Assembly (NCBI RefSeq): GCF_900111105.1
Contig: NZ_FOGC01000017.1
Coordinates: forward strand, 1-41,030
Length of the DNA: 41,030 bases
Direction of reading: 5' to 3'
DNA from: Rosenbergiella nectarea
GTDB lineage: Bacteria > Pseudomonadota > Gammaproteobacteria > Enterobacterales > Enterobacteriaceae
Shown: piece by piece, positions 1-12,166 of the stretch
How the letters are laid out: each line of letters opens with the position of its first letter
Position numbering within the stretch: position 1 is the first letter of the stretch
Position numbers and translations under genes: made by a program
Notes under the pieces: generated by a model
What the model was told of the DNA's origin: nothing
Databases searched by the model: none
What the model saw: only the letters and a program-made list of their open reading frames with translations

Positions 1-97
1 GGTCCCACCTGACCCCATGCCGAACTCAGAAGTGAAACGCCGTAGCGCCGATGGTAGTGTGGGGTCTCCCCATGCGAGAGTAGGGAACTGCCAGGAT
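1..97 (+). rRNA. rrf: 5S ribosomal RNA, 3' part
   Basis: The sequence matches the E. coli 5S rRNA from about its 24th base to the end, including CCGAACTCAGAAGTGAAACG and the closing CTGCCAGG. The first ~23 bases lie before the window. In E. coli an rRNA operon (rrnE) also sits just before metA, so this is the end of an rrn operon in its expected place. The exact 3' end is set by analogy and could be off by one or two bases. Confidence 0.97.
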
Positions 98-108
98 CCT
101 TTTAAAAA

Positions 109-136
109 AGGCCACCTTTATAGGTGGCCTTTTTGC
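109..136 (+). terminator. rRNA operon terminator
   Basis: A perfect hairpin (AGGCCACC, loop TTTATA, GGTGGCCT) is followed by TTTTTGCTTTT. It begins about a dozen bases after the 5S gene, the standard position of an rrn Rho-independent terminator. Confidence 0.9.
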
Positions 137-221
137 TTTTCTCTTTTTGTTCTAAGCTAAGCTGAAATTATTTCACCTACCTCTCGCATTGCTCGACAGG
201 CTATTGCTCTCACGTTATATT

Positions 222-237
222 GGCTATCTGGACGTCT
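222..237 (+). promoter_or_regulatory. Candidate MetJ operator (met box)
   Basis: Two adjacent octamers, GGCTATCT and GGACGTCT, lie 25 bases before the metA start. The second matches the met box consensus AGACGTCT at 7 of 8 positions and the first only about half. MetJ binds tandem met boxes and represses metA with S-adenosylmethionine in enterobacteria. The weak first box makes this a candidate only. Confidence 0.4.
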
Positions 238-261
238 AAATAGAGTTGAGGATTAAAGGTT

Positions 262-1191
262 ATGCCGATTAAAGTGCCTGATGAGCTTCCTGCAGTGAAT
301 TTTTTGCGTAATGAAAACGTGTTTGTTATGACCGATACGCGTGCGCATCTCCAAAATATTCGCCCATTGAAGGTACTGATCCTAAACCTCATGCCGAAAA
401 AAATTGAGACAGAAAATCAATTTTTACGTCTATTATCCAACTCTCCATTACAACTCGATATCCAGCTGCTACGTATTGATAATAGAGAGTCACGTAACAC
501 GCCTACAGAGCACCTCAATACCTTTTATCGTAACTTCGACGATATTAAAGATGAGAATTACGATGGCCTCATCGTGACCGGGGCCCCATTGGGCTTAGTC
601 GATTTTGACGATGTCGCCTATTGGCCGCAGATCAGTGAGGTATTAAGTTGGGCGAAAAATCATGTAACATCAACACTTTGTGTATGTTGGGCGGTACAGG
701 CGGCGTTAAATATTCTTTATGATGTTCCTAAACAAACATTGGAAGAGAAGATATCTGGGGTGTATGAGCATCTGAACTTAGAGCCTCATGCTTTACTGAC
801 TCGCGGTTTTGATGAAACCTTTCTAGCCCCACACTCCCGCTATGCCGCCTTCCCCGTCGAGACGATTGAAACGCATACTGATTTAGATATCTTAGCCAGC
901 TCTGAGCAAGCAGGGGCCTATCTTATGGCCTCTCGAGATAAAAGATTAGTATTAGTGACGGGACATCCGGAATATGATGCGCATACCTTGGCGGCAGAAT
1001 TTATTCGTGATACCGAAGCGTGTCTATCCCCAATCTTACCCGATAATTATTTCCCAGAGGATAACCCAGCAAATAAGCCTAAAGCGACATGGCGAAGTCA
1101 TGGTCACTTACTCTTCGCTAACTGGCTCAATTATTATGTCTACCAAATCACGCCATTCGACTTGCGAGAGATGAATCCCACTTTAGATTAA
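262..1191 (+). CDS. metA: Homoserine O-succinyltransferase
   Basis: MetA transfers succinyl from succinyl-CoA to L-homoserine, the first committed step of methionine synthesis in the cytoplasm. The 309-residue product has the same length as E. coli MetA and begins [14 protein letters not shown], nearly identical to it. The acyl-accepting Cys142 lies in [11 protein letters not shown], and the His235/Glu237 pair lies in [10 protein letters not shown]. The gene follows an rRNA operon as in E. coli, but aceBAK, iclR and metH, which follow metA there, are absent and yjbB comes next. Control by MetJ is likely from the box upstream. Family knowledge: MetA is thermally labile and feedback-inhibited by methionine. 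Confidence 0.98.
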   Translation: MPIKVPDELPAVNFLRNENVFVMTDTRAHLQNIRPLKVLILNLMPKKIETENQFLRLLSNSPLQLDIQLLRIDNRESRNTPTEHLNTFYRNFDDIKDENYDGLIVTGAPLGLVDFDDVAYWPQISEVLSWAKNHVTSTLCVCWAVQAALNILYDVPKQTLEEKISGVYEHLNLEPHALLTRGFDETFLAPHSRYAAFPVETIETHTDLDILASSEQAGAYLMASRDKRLVLVTGHPEYDAHTLAAEFIRDTEACLSPILPDNYFPEDNPANKPKATWRSHGHLLFANWLNYYVYQITPFDLREMNPTLD

Positions 1192-1279
1192 TCGGCTAAG
1201 ACGCGGCGTTCTTAAGGGTGTTTGATCATAATTTTCGTCTACGCTTTTACGCATAATAGGAACGATAAAGCGGGACGAA

Positions 1280-2900
1280 ATGCTTAGATTACTCAATCTA
1301 TTGGCCGCAATAGCCCTACTTGTATGGGGTACTCAGATCGTACGGTCGGGAATAATGCGTGTCTTTGGCGCAGACTTACGACGCGTGCTAAGCCGCAGCG
1401 TGGAAAAAAAAGTCTTTCGCTTTTTTGGCGGGGATAGGGGTTACCGCTCTGGTGCAAAGCAGTAATGCGACGACGTTATTGGTCACTTCCTTTGTCGCCC
1501 AGAATCTCATGACTCTCACGCCAGCGCTCACGGTAATTCTTGGGGCGGATGTCGGTACCGCGCTAATGGCTAGGGTGCTGACCTACGACCTCTCCTGGTT
1601 ATCACCATTATTTATCTTTATCGGCGTGATGCTTTTTATTAGCCGCAGACAGACGCGAGTTGGTCAGATTGGCCATACACTTATCGGCCTCGGCCTAATC
1701 CTGCTTGCTCTACAATTAATTGTCGAAGCCTCTCGTCCTATCACCCATGCCGCTGGAGTACAGGTATTATTCTCTTCATTGACCGGGGATATATTACTGG
1801 ATGCACTGGTTGGTGCATTCTTTGCAATGGTCAGCTCTTCCAGCTTGGCTGCGGTTCTAATTACTGCAACGCTCACCGCGACAGATGTGATTGCCCTAAA
1901 AGTGGCTCTGTGCTTGGTGGTTGGCGCAAATATTGGTAGTGGCATTCAAGCGCTACTGAATAGCGGCAAGGCGAGTGTAGAAAGCAAGCAAGTCGCATTG
2001 GGAAGCTTACTCTTTAAACTAATGGGCGCTGTAGTGGTATTGCCTTTTATCGGTATTTTTGCACACCAACTCGATAAACTAACCGTATCGAGCGCCGATT
2101 TAGTGATCTTATTCCACGTTTTTTATAACGTGGTACGGTGTTTGCTGTTACTGCCTTTAACAGAGAAAATGGCACAATTATGTCAGCGCTGGATCCTGGC
2201 GAACGATAACGAATCTGAAAAATTTTCGACAGGATACTTGGAACGCGCAGCGCTCGATACGCCTTCCCTTGCGCTGGTCAATGCCGCTAGAGAAACGCTG
2301 CGTACGGGAGATATCATTGAAAAGATGATGGTAAGCCTTAAGCACGCTTTCCAAGGACAGCAAGGCGAAGAGAAGGCGGTTACCCGTTATGACGACCAAG
2401 TGGATGCCCTATATACCGGAATCAAACTCTATCTCGCGCAAATCCCCAGAGAAGAGCTTCAAGAACAAGAGTCTGAACGTAGGGCGGAAATCTTTAATAC
2501 GGCCGTTAACTTGGAACAAGCAGGGGATATTCTCGAGACGATGACGGTGGATATCGCAGCGAAATCACTGGCCAAGCAAAAACCCTTTTTCACTGAAGGT
2601 TTAGAAGAGCTAAAAACCTTATACGATAATCTACTGGAAAACTTACAGCTTAGTCTCTCTGTCTTTATCGCCCGTGATCTGGATGCAGCACGGCGGTTAC
2701 GTCGATCTAAGCATCGTTTTCGTCGGCTGACACAGCGTTACTCATTGACCCATGTTGAGCGACTATCGCACCAAAATAAACAGAGCCTTGCAACCAGTTC
2801 TCTACATTTAGGGTTATTAGGAGAGATGAAAAGATTGAATTCCCTATTTTGCTCAGTGGCCTATGGTGTACTGGATCAGCGTGAGGCGGAAGAAGAATAA
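1280..2900 (+). pseudogene. yjbB: Na+/phosphate cotransporter family protein YjbB, frameshifted
   Basis: The two reading frames together match E. coli YjbB (NptA/PNaS family with a PhoU-like C-terminal region), a membrane protein linked to phosphate export. The first frame (from ATG 1280) gives residues up to SRSVEKK and then leaves homology. The second frame resumes homology at once with FLAGIGVTALVQSSNATT, containing the QSSNATT motif of the family. The break lies in a run of eight A at 1404–1411. With seven A the gene would encode 539 uninterrupted residues, close to the 543 of E. coli. The remaining 490 codons carry no other damage. It may be a real null allele, a phase-variable tract, a site corrected by slippage, or a sequencing error; the intact downstream frame argues against old decay. 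Confidence 0.85.
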
Positions 2901-2903
2901 AAG

Positions 2904-2932
2904 GAAGGCTCGACAGCAAAAGTTATCGAGCC
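2904..2932. terminator. Hairpin between convergent yjbB and panS
   Basis: AGGCTCGA and TCGAGCCT form an 8-bp stem between two converging genes. There is no good T tract on either side, so it may be a weak bidirectional terminator or only an RNA-stabilising hairpin. Confidence 0.4.
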
Positions 2933-2942
2933 TAAGAAAGAC

Positions 2943-3857
2943 CTAGGAAGTTTTCTTACCTGACCAATAACCGGATAATAATGATCCGGAAATATTATGC
3001 CAGACCGAGAAAAGCGCGCCAGGTAATGCCGCCAAAGGTGAGAAATAGAGCTTACCTAAGGTTGCGGCGAGTCCAGAATTTTGCATCCCCACTTCAAGGG
3101 CAAGGGTACGACAGACCGACTCATCAAAGCCGAAGAGTTTCCCTCCCCAATATCCCGCCATCAGACCGATCGCATTGTGCAGTACTACGGCGATCATGAC
3201 GGTTAATCCCACGCTTGAGACATAGTGTTGGCTTCCGGCCACGACCGCCGCGATGATCAGTAAAATAGCGACCATTGAAAGCGTGGGTAAATAGGGCTCA
3301 ATCCGGTCAACGAGTTTTTTACAGCTATGATGCACAACCAATCCAAGGCTGATAGGGATCAGCACAATCTTGACGATACTCCACAACATAGCAGCAACAT
3401 CAACGTGAATATGGGTATCGACATACAACCGCGTCAATAATGGGGTTGCTACCACACCGACTAACGCCGAAACCGAAGAGATGGTCACCGATAAGGCGAC
3501 GTCTCCCTTGGCTAAATAAATCATCACATTTGACGCAGTACCGCTCGCGACACTGCCGACCAATATCATCCCGGCAGCGAGATCTGCGGGCATATGCATG
3601 ACTTTAGCTAACCCATACGCGGCCGCAGGCATGACAAGGTAGTGCAGGAAAGTCCCTGCCAAAACGGGTGCAGGTCGCTTCAATACCCGACGGAAGTCGT
3701 CGAAACTTAACGTGACACCCATCCCGAACATAATCAGCATCAAAAGCTCGCTGACCCAAGGGCCTATTGCGGTAAAGCCAGACGGCCGCCAATAGGCGAC
3801 CGCAGATAATGCTACTGCCCATAACGGAAATAACCGTGTCACCATGGCTAACATCAC
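2943..3857 (-). CDS. panS: BASS-family transporter, PanS-like (ketopantoate/pantoate uptake)
   Basis: The 304-residue protein consists almost entirely of hydrophobic segments, in keeping with the ten-helix bile acid:sodium symporter (BASS) fold. It has the conserved glycine-rich segment [21 protein letters not shown] and a near C-terminal [14 protein letters not shown]. Both fit the subgroup described in Salmonella as PanS, which brings ketopantoate and pantoate across the inner membrane for coenzyme A synthesis. It starts nine bases after the lysC stop and very likely shares the lysC transcript. BASS members are hard to tell apart by eye, so the family is certain but the substrate is inferred. 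Confidence 0.8.
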   Translation of the reverse strand: MMLAMVTRLFPLWAVALSAVAYWRPSGFTAIGPWVSELLMLIMFGMGVTLSFDDFRRVLKRPAPVLAGTFLHYLVMPAAAYGLAKVMHMPADLAAGMILVGSVASGTASNVMIYLAKGDVALSVTISSVSALVGVVATPLLTRLYVDTHIHVDVAAMLWSIVKIVLIPISLGLVVHHSCKKLVDRIEPYLPTLSMVAILLIIAAVVAGSQHYVSSVGLTVMIAVVLHNAIGLMAGYWGGKLFGFDESVCRTLALEVGMQNSGLAATLGKLYFSPLAALPGALFSVWHNISGSLLSGYWSGKKTS

Positions 3858-3866
3858 TTATCTTCC

Positions 3867-5222
3867 TTATTCAAAGAGATGTCGGTGCAGGGTTTGTACC
3901 GCCGCTTCCGCATCCTTACTCGGCAGCAAGAAACAGAGATTATGTTCACTCGCACCATAACAGATTAAACGTAGGTTAAAAGGAGATAACACACCAAAGA
4001 CTTCCTTTCCGACCCCTGGAGATTGCGAGAGTTGATTCCCAATCAGTGCCACTAACGATAAATCTTCCTCAACTTCCACACGACATAAAGCCGATAACTC
4101 AGTGAGTAATGCTTGGGTTAACAGTCCCCGTGCTTGGCCACTGGTATCAGTAGTATCTAAGGTTAAGGCGATACTGACTTCTGAAGTGGTAATCAAATCA
4201 ACCGAAATATGGTGGCGAGCGAGGACGGCGAAAACCTCCGCTAAGAACCCACGCGCATGCAGCATCTTTAAACTATGTAGGGTCAATAACGTTTGGCGTC
4301 GGCGCAGCGTCAAGGCTCTAAATAGCGGTTTCTCATTGGTTTCCGGGTAGACGAAAGTCCCGCCATCATTGGGGGCTTTGCTCGAGCCAACGAATACCGG
4401 AATATTGTTGCGTACGGCAGGAAGAAGCGTAGCGGGGTGAAGAACTTTCGCGCCAAAGGTTGCCATTTCAGCGGCTTCTTCGAACGAGATCTCTGCGATA
4501 CGTTTCGCGGTAGGGACCACTCGAGGGTCAGTAGAGAAAATACCTGTCACATCCGTCCAAATATCGATACGACCAGCGTGTAAGGCCTCACCGAGTAGAG
4601 CGGCAGTGTAGTCACTCCCGCCTCGGCCTAGCGTAGTGGTACGACCTTTTTCTTCACTACCGATAAACCCTTGGGTAATGACAAGATTATCGTTGAGGAG
4701 TGGGGCAAGATAGTGTGTCGCCAGTTCACCTACGGTCTTAAGCTCAGGTTCTGCGCTCCCGAAACGGTCGCTGGTACGCATGACTTTACGGACATCAAAC
4801 CACTTCACGGCGACCTCTCGTTCACGGATAAGTTCGGTGAACAACAGTGTCGACATCAGCTCACCATGGCTGACGAGTTCATCGGTAAGTGCTAAAGATG
4901 TCGCAAGCGAGGCAGCTTCCGATAACGTAGTGATACTTTCGAGGATGCGGTCGATTTCATCACGGACAACCTCGGCGCTACGCAGATTATCGACAATTGC
5001 ATACTGAATACGACGGACTTCATCGAGTAAAAAAGCCCGGCGAGCGGTCTCTTGACCTGAGGCAAGCTCTACCAAAATATTGGTGATACTGGCAGATGCC
5101 GAGAGAACAACAAGCTTAACGTCTGGATGACTGAGTACAATATCGGCACTGCGGGACATTGCATCGAAATCAGCAACACTGGTGCCACCGAATTTTGCCA
5201 CAATGAATGTGGATTGGGACAT
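3867..5222 (-). CDS. lysC: Lysine-sensitive aspartokinase III
   Basis: LysC phosphorylates aspartate with ATP, the entry step to lysine, threonine and methionine. The N-terminal kinase domain opens with AKFGGTSVADFDAM, carrying the KFGGTS nucleotide-binding motif, and has the TLGRGGSDYTAALL segment typical of aspartokinases. The last ~150 residues form the paired ACT domains (for example LVALIGNQLSQSPGVG) that bind lysine for feedback inhibition. I place the start at ATG 5222 (451 residues; E. coli has 449) because GAGGG lies eight bases upstream. A GTG three codons earlier overlaps that ribosome binding site. The gene is preceded by a lysine riboswitch and followed closely by panS. Confidence 0.97.
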   Translation of the reverse strand: MSQSTFIVAKFGGTSVADFDAMSRSADIVLSHPDVKLVVLSASASITNILVELASGQETARRAFLLDEVRRIQYAIVDNLRSAEVVRDEIDRILESITTLSEAASLATSLALTDELVSHGELMSTLLFTELIREREVAVKWFDVRKVMRTSDRFGSAEPELKTVGELATHYLAPLLNDNLVITQGFIGSEEKGRTTTLGRGGSDYTAALLGEALHAGRIDIWTDVTGIFSTDPRVVPTAKRIAEISFEEAAEMATFGAKVLHPATLLPAVRNNIPVFVGSSKAPNDGGTFVYPETNEKPLFRALTLRRRQTLLTLHSLKMLHARGFLAEVFAVLARHHISVDLITTSEVSIALTLDTTDTSGQARGLLTQALLTELSALCRVEVEEDLSLVALIGNQLSQSPGVGKEVFGVLSPFNLRLICYGASEHNLCFLLPSKDAEAAVQTLHRHLFE

Positions 5223-5264
5223 GCTTAACACCCTCGATTCTAAAAATAAATAAAACTTACATTT

Positions 5265-5492
5265 TTAGGTGAGGGGTGAAGATACAGTCTACCTGTTCTC
5301 TACTCAGAAGCCCCCCACCTAACGTCATTCACATCAATTGATGTATTGGTGACAACTCAAGGGATTCAGCCCCTGTAGCCGACAAATAAACACTCCGCAT
5401 GTTTACCGTCTCGGCGTCACTCCCCCTGATATGCCGTCATTGAATACGGATTCTCTGACATACTGCCTGGGTGACGCGCCTCTTCTGATGCA
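5265..5492 (-). promoter_or_regulatory. Lysine riboswitch (L box) and expression platform of lysC
   Basis: Read on the minus strand, the leader contains AGAAGAGGCGCGT near 5486 and GGGGCTGAATCCCTTGAG, then TTGTCACCA near 5347. Both blocks are nearly identical to the L-box aptamer ahead of E. coli lysC. Downstream, TTAGGTGGGG (near 5322) can pair with CCCCTCACCTAA (near 5265), forming a hairpin between the aptamer and the ribosome binding site that would serve as the expression platform. In E. coli lysine binding blocks lysC translation and promotes mRNA decay. The same on/off mechanism is inferred here; whether it acts by termination or on translation cannot be read with certainty. Confidence 0.92.
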
Positions 5493-5513
5493 ACGATAAA
5501 ACGCCGCTAAGTA

Positions 5514-5542
5514 CAAATATCGTTTAATACCGATGCTGTCAA
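5514..5542 (-). promoter_or_regulatory. lysC promoter
   Basis: On the minus strand a perfect -35 TTGACA (5542–5537) and a weaker -10 TATTTG (5519–5514) are separated by 17 bases. Transcription would begin a few bases before the riboswitch aptamer. The rest of the 5543–5843 stretch up to pgi holds no gene that I can see, and the pgi promoter there is not obvious. Confidence 0.6.
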
Positions 5543-5825
5543 CGCTAGATCGCCTATCGCAGAAATTAATTAGTAAAGTTTTAGTATGACTCGGTTACTC
5601 GGTATTCTCTTCGCAACCCAATAGCACCTCCTAGCAAATCTTCTTGGGTCGGACGTTCTAGAGTAAGTGAGAATCAGGAGGCATCCGAGTGGCAAGGCTA
5701 TGGTTATCTCACTCATTTTCGTTCAAGATGGGAACGATTGCACCGGAGTGTTAAATTTCAACCCAAACATTGACGCGATACTGGTTAACAGCGCGTGTAT
5801 TGTGTTTAAGTCGACAGTTTATTAA

Positions 5826-7490
<1,665 letters not shown>

Positions 7491-7512
7491 GCCGAGACAG
7501 CGTTATACAGAA

Positions 7513-7538
7513 AGCGGCGATTATGCCGCTTTTTTTTT
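7513..7538 (+). terminator. pgi terminator
   Basis: The stem AGCGGC/GCCGCT with loop GATTAT is followed by nine T. It begins 23 bases after the pgi stop. Confidence 0.9.
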
Positions 7539-7629
7539 ATTTTCTGAGAAAAAACGGAAGTTATTGAGATATCTGTCACATTAAAGCATTATTATTTTAG
7601 CTCTCCTATTATAAAAATGAGTAAAAATA

Positions 7630-8049
7630 ATGAATGATCAAGTTGTTACACCAAAAATTCCACGAGCGATTGCTAACCTTTTACAGTGGATATTGAATAT
7701 CGGTCTGATCGTATTAGCTGCAATTTTAGCGGTCTTTTTGGGAAAAGAGACGGTTAACTTAGTGACCGTATTGTTTCATCGTGGCGAGGAGCAATCGGCT
7801 TACTTGTTGATTGAAGGGATCGTTATCTATTTCCTCTATTTCGAGTTTATCGCGCTAATCATCAAGTATTTCTTATCGGGTTATCACTTTCCCTTACGCT
7901 ACTTTATCTACATCGGTATTACCGCGATTGTTCGTCTAATTATTGTTGACCATAAAAACCCAATGGACACGCTGATCTATTCTGCAGCTATCTTGGTGTT
8001 GGTGGTGACACTTTGGTTGGCGAATAGTCGACGCTTAAAAAGAGAGTAG
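7630..8049 (+). CDS. psiE: Phosphate-starvation-inducible membrane protein PsiE
   Basis: The 139-residue product matches E. coli PsiE (136 residues), with the highly conserved core [11 protein letters not shown] followed by [18 protein letters not shown] and the end ANSRRLKRE. Four hydrophobic helices indicate an inner-membrane protein. Its biochemical role is not known. In E. coli it is induced by phosphate starvation through PhoB and repressed by cAMP-CRP. I saw no clear Pho box in the AT-rich 140 bases upstream. In E. coli the maltose regulon lies between psiE and ubiC; here ubiC follows directly. Confidence 0.93.
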   Translation: MNDQVVTPKIPRAIANLLQWILNIGLIVLAAILAVFLGKETVNLVTVLFHRGEEQSAYLLIEGIVIYFLYFEFIALIIKYFLSGYHFPLRYFIYIGITAIVRLIIVDHKNPMDTLIYSAAILVLVVTLWLANSRRLKRE

Positions 8050-8134
8050 TGGTAAGTTCGCGCGCATCTGCAGAAGATACACTCATACTCTGTTATGATT
8101 AGCGACATTGCCTAGAAGAATACGGAAGCGTTTC

Positions 8135-8698
8135 ATGCATGACGTCTCGGTACAGCGATTACTGACCCATCAATTTCGTGCCCTCAATGAAGCCGAATGT
8201 GCCCCAGATATTTATTCATGGCTGGTGGATGAAACTTCAATGACGGCACGATTAGCAGCGTATTGTCAGAAACTAGAGGTTAGTATCGTTAAAGAAGGAT
8301 TTTTTTCTGAACATTCGCTGACGACCGAGGAGCATGGCTTAGTCGTTGGTCACGCTAAGGACGCGCGATTTTGGTTGCGAGAAGTACAACTGGTGGCAGA
8401 CGGAGAACCTTGGCTTGCCGGAAGAACAGTTATTCCTGAAAGCAGTTTACAAGGCCCAGAAGCCTCTTTGATGGCGTTAGGCACTCGGCCACTAGGACAT
8501 TATTTATTTCAATCTTCGTCATTATGTCGCGATTTTTTAACTCCGGGCATTATGAGTGGATTATGGGCGAGACGTTCCCTGCTTCGCCTGGCAGGTAAAC
8601 CGCTATTACTGACAGAAATATTTTTACCCGCCTCACCACTTTATCCGCCATTGGCCAAAGGATCTTTACCGTGCACTCTGCAACCCCTTCAAAAATAA
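8135..8698 (+). CDS. ubiC: Chorismate pyruvate-lyase
   Basis: UbiC removes pyruvate from chorismate to give 4-hydroxybenzoate, the first ring precursor of ubiquinone. Recognition rests on [19 protein letters not shown] in the middle, then [11 protein letters not shown], and [18 protein letters not shown] at the end, all closely matching the E. coli enzyme. I prefer ATG 8135 (187 residues), which has GGAAG six bases upstream, over an in-frame TTG at 8108. The E. coli protein has 165 residues; the extra residues lie mainly at the C terminus ([15 protein letters not shown]), which is encoded across the start of ubiA. The two genes overlap by 28 bases and must be co-transcribed. Confidence 0.95.
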   Translation: MHDVSVQRLLTHQFRALNEAECAPDIYSWLVDETSMTARLAAYCQKLEVSIVKEGFFSEHSLTTEEHGLVVGHAKDARFWLREVQLVADGEPWLAGRTVIPESSLQGPEASLMALGTRPLGHYLFQSSSLCRDFLTPGIMSGLWARRSLLRLAGKPLLLTEIFLPASPLYPPLAKGSLPCTLQPLQK

Positions 8699-9552
8699 AA
8701 ACTTACCTGCAATTAATGCGGCTGGATAAGCCTATCGGTACACTTCTGTTACTTTGGCCAACCTTTTGGGCCTTGTGGCTATCGGGAATGTCTTTTCCGC
8801 CACTTTCGGTTCTTATTGTATTTACCTTAGGTGTTATCTTCATGCGGGCGGCGGGTTGTGTGGTGAATGACTATGCTGATCGGAATATTGATGGGCACGT
8901 AGAGAGAACTAAACATCGCCCTTTAGCCAGCGGTCGAGTGACGGCTAAGGAAGCGAAAGGTTTATTTATCGTTTTAGTGTTGTGCTCATTTCTACTCGTG
9001 CTCACCATGAATCGTATGACGATCTTGCTCTCAGTCGGTGGTGTGATCCTGGCCTCAATTTATCCCTTTATGAAGCGCTATACCCATCTGCCACAAGTTG
9101 TTTTGGGAGCGGCTTTTGGGTGGGCAATACCGATGTCATGGGCAGCCGTCACGGAAACACTTCCTAGCGTATGCTGGTTACTGTTCTTTGCCAATATCTG
9201 CTGGACCGTCGCTTACGATACGCAATACGCAATGGTCGATCGTAATGATGATCTTAAGATTGGTGTAAAATCGACGGCCATCCTCTTTGGTAGACATGAT
9301 CGGTCGATCATTGGATTATTGCAGTTCAGTACTTTATTGTTGCTAGGATTAGTTGGCCGGTCACTTCACCTAAATAGCTTCTATTACGGTGGCTTGGTCA
9401 TCGCCGCGATACTTTTTGTGTGGCAGCAGAAACTTATCTATCATCGCGAGCGTGGGGACTGTTTCCAAGCTTTCTTGAATAATAATTATGTCGGGCTAGT
9501 GATTTTTGCCGGGGTAATTTTGAATACCCTGCCGTTTATCGATTTGATGTAG
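8671..9552 (+). CDS. ubiA: 4-hydroxybenzoate octaprenyltransferase
   Basis: UbiA attaches the polyprenyl tail to 4-hydroxybenzoate in the inner membrane, the second step of ubiquinone synthesis. The 293-residue protein (E. coli 290) has many hydrophobic helices and both aspartate-rich motifs: [20 protein letters not shown], and [20 protein letters not shown], which bind Mg-diphosphate. The start is a GTG with AAAGGA eight bases before it, placed inside the end of ubiC. Translation is therefore probably coupled. Confidence 0.97.
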   Translation: MHSATPSKIKTYLQLMRLDKPIGTLLLLWPTFWALWLSGMSFPPLSVLIVFTLGVIFMRAAGCVVNDYADRNIDGHVERTKHRPLASGRVTAKEAKGLFIVLVLCSFLLVLTMNRMTILLSVGGVILASIYPFMKRYTHLPQVVLGAAFGWAIPMSWAAVTETLPSVCWLLFFANICWTVAYDTQYAMVDRNDDLKIGVKSTAILFGRHDRSIIGLLQFSTLLLLGLVGRSLHLNSFYYGGLVIAAILFVWQQKLIYHRERGDCFQAFLNNNYVGLVIFAGVILNTLPFIDLM

Positions 9553-9568
9553 GACTGCTAGCGGTAAA

Positions 9569-9596
9569 AAGGCGACCAATCGGTCGCCTTTTTTGA
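9569..9596. terminator. Bidirectional terminator between ubiA and plsB
   Basis: The stem AAGGCGACC/GGTCGCCTT with loop AATC has A-rich sequence on the left and TTTTTT on the right. It lies between the converging ubiA and plsB genes, so it can end both transcripts. Confidence 0.9.
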
Positions 9597-9603
9597 TCGC
9601 TTT

Positions 9604-12054
9604 CTAGCTACTTTCAGGGAGAAGATTATCTGAATTTTCGATCGTCTGCCTAACATCCCGATTCATCAAGTCGAGTAGGAGGTTACGCATCACGATGGTT
9701 TTATCGATATCCGCATCATCTCGGTCGCTGATATAGCCTTCATCACGTAGGGTTAATACCAAACCAGTAAATACCGCCTTATCAAAAAACTCGGGTGCGT
9801 TTATACCATGTAGAACGGATAAGCGCTGGGCGAGCGTTCGACTCTCTTTTTCAAGGGTACCACGATTGATGGTAGGCTTCGCGCTGAGGATCGTAAAGGT
9901 TATGGCATAACGCTGTAGCGTTTCACGCACACCCGCTGCGAGAAGCTGTAAGGTACGATATTTCTGAGAGGAAGTCGCCGCAATCACACCTTCTGATTCG
10001 GTAATCAACGCTTGTCGACATAATTCATCAAGTAAACGCTTAATCTCTGGCTCAAGTTGCTCATCACTCCAATGTAAGAAAAGCTCACGCTTAAGCATTG
10101 GATAAATCAGTTTAACTTGCTTCAGTAACTCAGCATAGGTCAGCGACTTATGTTGCAGTATGATACTGGACAGCAACGAAGGTAAGACCAGAAGGTGATG
10201 AATATTATTACGATAATAGGTCATTAGGACTGCTTGCTCACGAGGCAGTACAATGATTTCGCCTAAGGTATCTTGCTCAATTGAAAATTTGTTCATTTCA
10301 AGAGCATGATCGAGAAGCTGCTGTGGGGTCATATCAGGCAGCGTCGATTCTGACGAATAAGGAACATTACGTAACAGCTCGCTATAGCAGCTAAGTTGAT
10401 CAAGCAACTGCTCACGGGTTAGGGAGCGCTGACGAGACGCTAATAGCGCGGTGACGCAAAGGTTCATCGCATTCGCCGCCCCAGCGTTATTAATGCGGGT
10501 CATGACTCGTTCCGCAATATCGTTCACTGCTGGGGTTAACCACGTTGGGCGTTGCACTTCAATAGGGTCAATATCATCGCGCCAATTTGGAACATGCTGG
10601 TTGAGATAGGCATTGAGCGGCAAAGGTTCGCCAAAGTTAACAAAGCCTTCGCCGAGATTACGCAGCTTTCTTAGCCCACGGACCATCTGTAAGAAGCCTT
10701 CTTTTTCCTTAGCCGCCCCTCTTAATTCTTTGGCGTAAGTCGCGACTTCCATCACATGCTCATAGCCAATATAAATCGGCACTAAGGTGATAGGGCGATT
10801 GGTTCCGCGTAACATGGCTTGTAGGGTCATGGTCAGCGTGCCGGTCTTAGGATCTAACAAGCGACCTGTCCGAGAGCGTCCGCCTTCGACAAAATATTCA
10901 ACCGAATAGCCGCGGCTAAATAACTCACCGAGATATTCACGGAAAACGGTAGAATAGAGTTTATTCCCCTTAAAGGTCCGGCGAATGAAGAAAGCACCTA
11001 AATGACGGAAGATCGGTCCGGCTGGCCAGAAGTTCAGGTTTATACCGGCTGCGATATGGGGTGGAACAAGGCCTTGGTGGTACAGGACATAGGAGAGGAG
11101 TAGGTAGTCCATATGGCTGCGGTGGCACGGCACGTAGACCAGCTCATGCCCATCTTGTGCCAATTGGCGAACTCGCTCGCCGCCGTTTACGGTAATGCCT
11201 TTATATAATCGGCTCCATAACCAGCTCATCACGCGGTCAGTAATCCGAATGGCTTCATAACTGAAATCAGCCGCAATCTCTTCCATCATCTCGACCGCGT
11301 TCTTCTGCGCTTCATCATGAGAGATTTTTTTAGTGCGAGCTTCGTCCTCGACCGCTTTCGCAATAGCCGGAGATTGAAGAAGCTTGGTAAACAGTTGTTG
11401 GCGAGCAGGTAAACTTGGGCCTACCGCGGCTAGCCGTTGGCGAGCAAAATGGATATGAGCAACACGCGCTAATTTTTGCGCAATCGACTTATCGGTGCCA
11501 TGTTCGTCGGCCATCTGACGCATTGAGACTTTAGCGGAGAAGCGTACAAAGCTATCACGACCCAACCACAGCACCGCAAACAGTTTTTGTAATCCGTTCA
11601 ATTCGCGCAAAGACGGCCCCGGTTCACCGTTAATTTCACGGGCGGGTGCACGGCCAAACATCACTGAAACAGGAACAAGTTGGACATCTAATGCAGGATT
11701 ATTTTTATGCAGATCAAGATAGTCATGGAAAATTTTCACTGACTCTTGATTCGGAGTAAAAGAGGGGAAGACACGGGGTCCATCATGCATAAAAACGTAA
11801 CGAGGTAATAGTACGCCATCTATCTCTATCGGGATTAACGGATCGGGCAGATCATGCTTCAAGCATTGCGTCCGTAATGCGAGCAAATCCGTTTTGGAAT
11901 CGTAAGGGAAAACGTACATAATAGGACGCGTTGAGTCGAGACCCAATTCAGTGACTGGATCTCCAGGGATTACCCGACTTTTAACGAGAAAAGAGAGGGG
12001 TAAGTTTAATAACTTATAAAGTAAATCACGCCAACCTGACATAGTTGAATTCAT
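9604..12054 (-). CDS. plsB: Glycerol-3-phosphate 1-O-acyltransferase
   Basis: PlsB acylates sn-glycerol 3-phosphate at position 1, the first step of phospholipid synthesis, at the inner membrane. The product has 816 residues (E. coli 807). The acyltransferase HX4D motif is at His311–Asp316 within [13 protein letters not shown]. It is followed by the arginine-rich [13 protein letters not shown] and by [17 protein letters not shown], the glycerophosphate-binding blocks. It is divergent from dgkA, as in E. coli, with both genes serving membrane lipid turnover. Confidence 0.98.
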   Translation of the reverse strand: MNSTMSGWRDLLYKLLNLPLSFLVKSRVIPGDPVTELGLDSTRPIMYVFPYDSKTDLLALRTQCLKHDLPDPLIPIEIDGVLLPRYVFMHDGPRVFPSFTPNQESVKIFHDYLDLHKNNPALDVQLVPVSVMFGRAPAREINGEPGPSLRELNGLQKLFAVLWLGRDSFVRFSAKVSMRQMADEHGTDKSIAQKLARVAHIHFARQRLAAVGPSLPARQQLFTKLLQSPAIAKAVEDEARTKKISHDEAQKNAVEMMEEIAADFSYEAIRITDRVMSWLWSRLYKGITVNGGERVRQLAQDGHELVYVPCHRSHMDYLLLSYVLYHQGLVPPHIAAGINLNFWPAGPIFRHLGAFFIRRTFKGNKLYSTVFREYLGELFSRGYSVEYFVEGGRSRTGRLLDPKTGTLTMTLQAMLRGTNRPITLVPIYIGYEHVMEVATYAKELRGAAKEKEGFLQMVRGLRKLRNLGEGFVNFGEPLPLNAYLNQHVPNWRDDIDPIEVQRPTWLTPAVNDIAERVMTRINNAGAANAMNLCVTALLASRQRSLTREQLLDQLSCYSELLRNVPYSSESTLPDMTPQQLLDHALEMNKFSIEQDTLGEIIVLPREQAVLMTYYRNNIHHLLVLPSLLSSIILQHKSLTYAELLKQVKLIYPMLKRELFLHWSDEQLEPEIKRLLDELCRQALITESEGVIAATSSQKYRTLQLLAAGVRETLQRYAITFTILSAKPTINRGTLEKESRTLAQRLSVLHGINAPEFFDKAVFTGLVLTLRDEGYISDRDDADIDKTIVMRNLLLDLMNRDVRQTIENSDNLLPESS

Positions 12055-12166
12055 AGCCTCTTAAATGAGCAAAGCATAATTATCATAACAGAAACGTTTG
12101 CGAAGATCTGTCCAGTAAATATGTAATATCGGGCTGCATCACAGCACTTTAGGGAGAAAAGGATTA

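Noticed and set aside
1404-1411. Programmed ribosomal frameshift in yjbB
   Set aside because: The needed shift is +1 and the family does not use frameshifting; no stimulatory structure is evident. Treated as mutation, slippage or error instead.
5223-5231. GTG start for lysC three codons upstream of the ATG
   Set aside because: The GTG overlaps the GAGGG that best serves the ATG at 5222, and the ATG start aligns with E. coli LysC.
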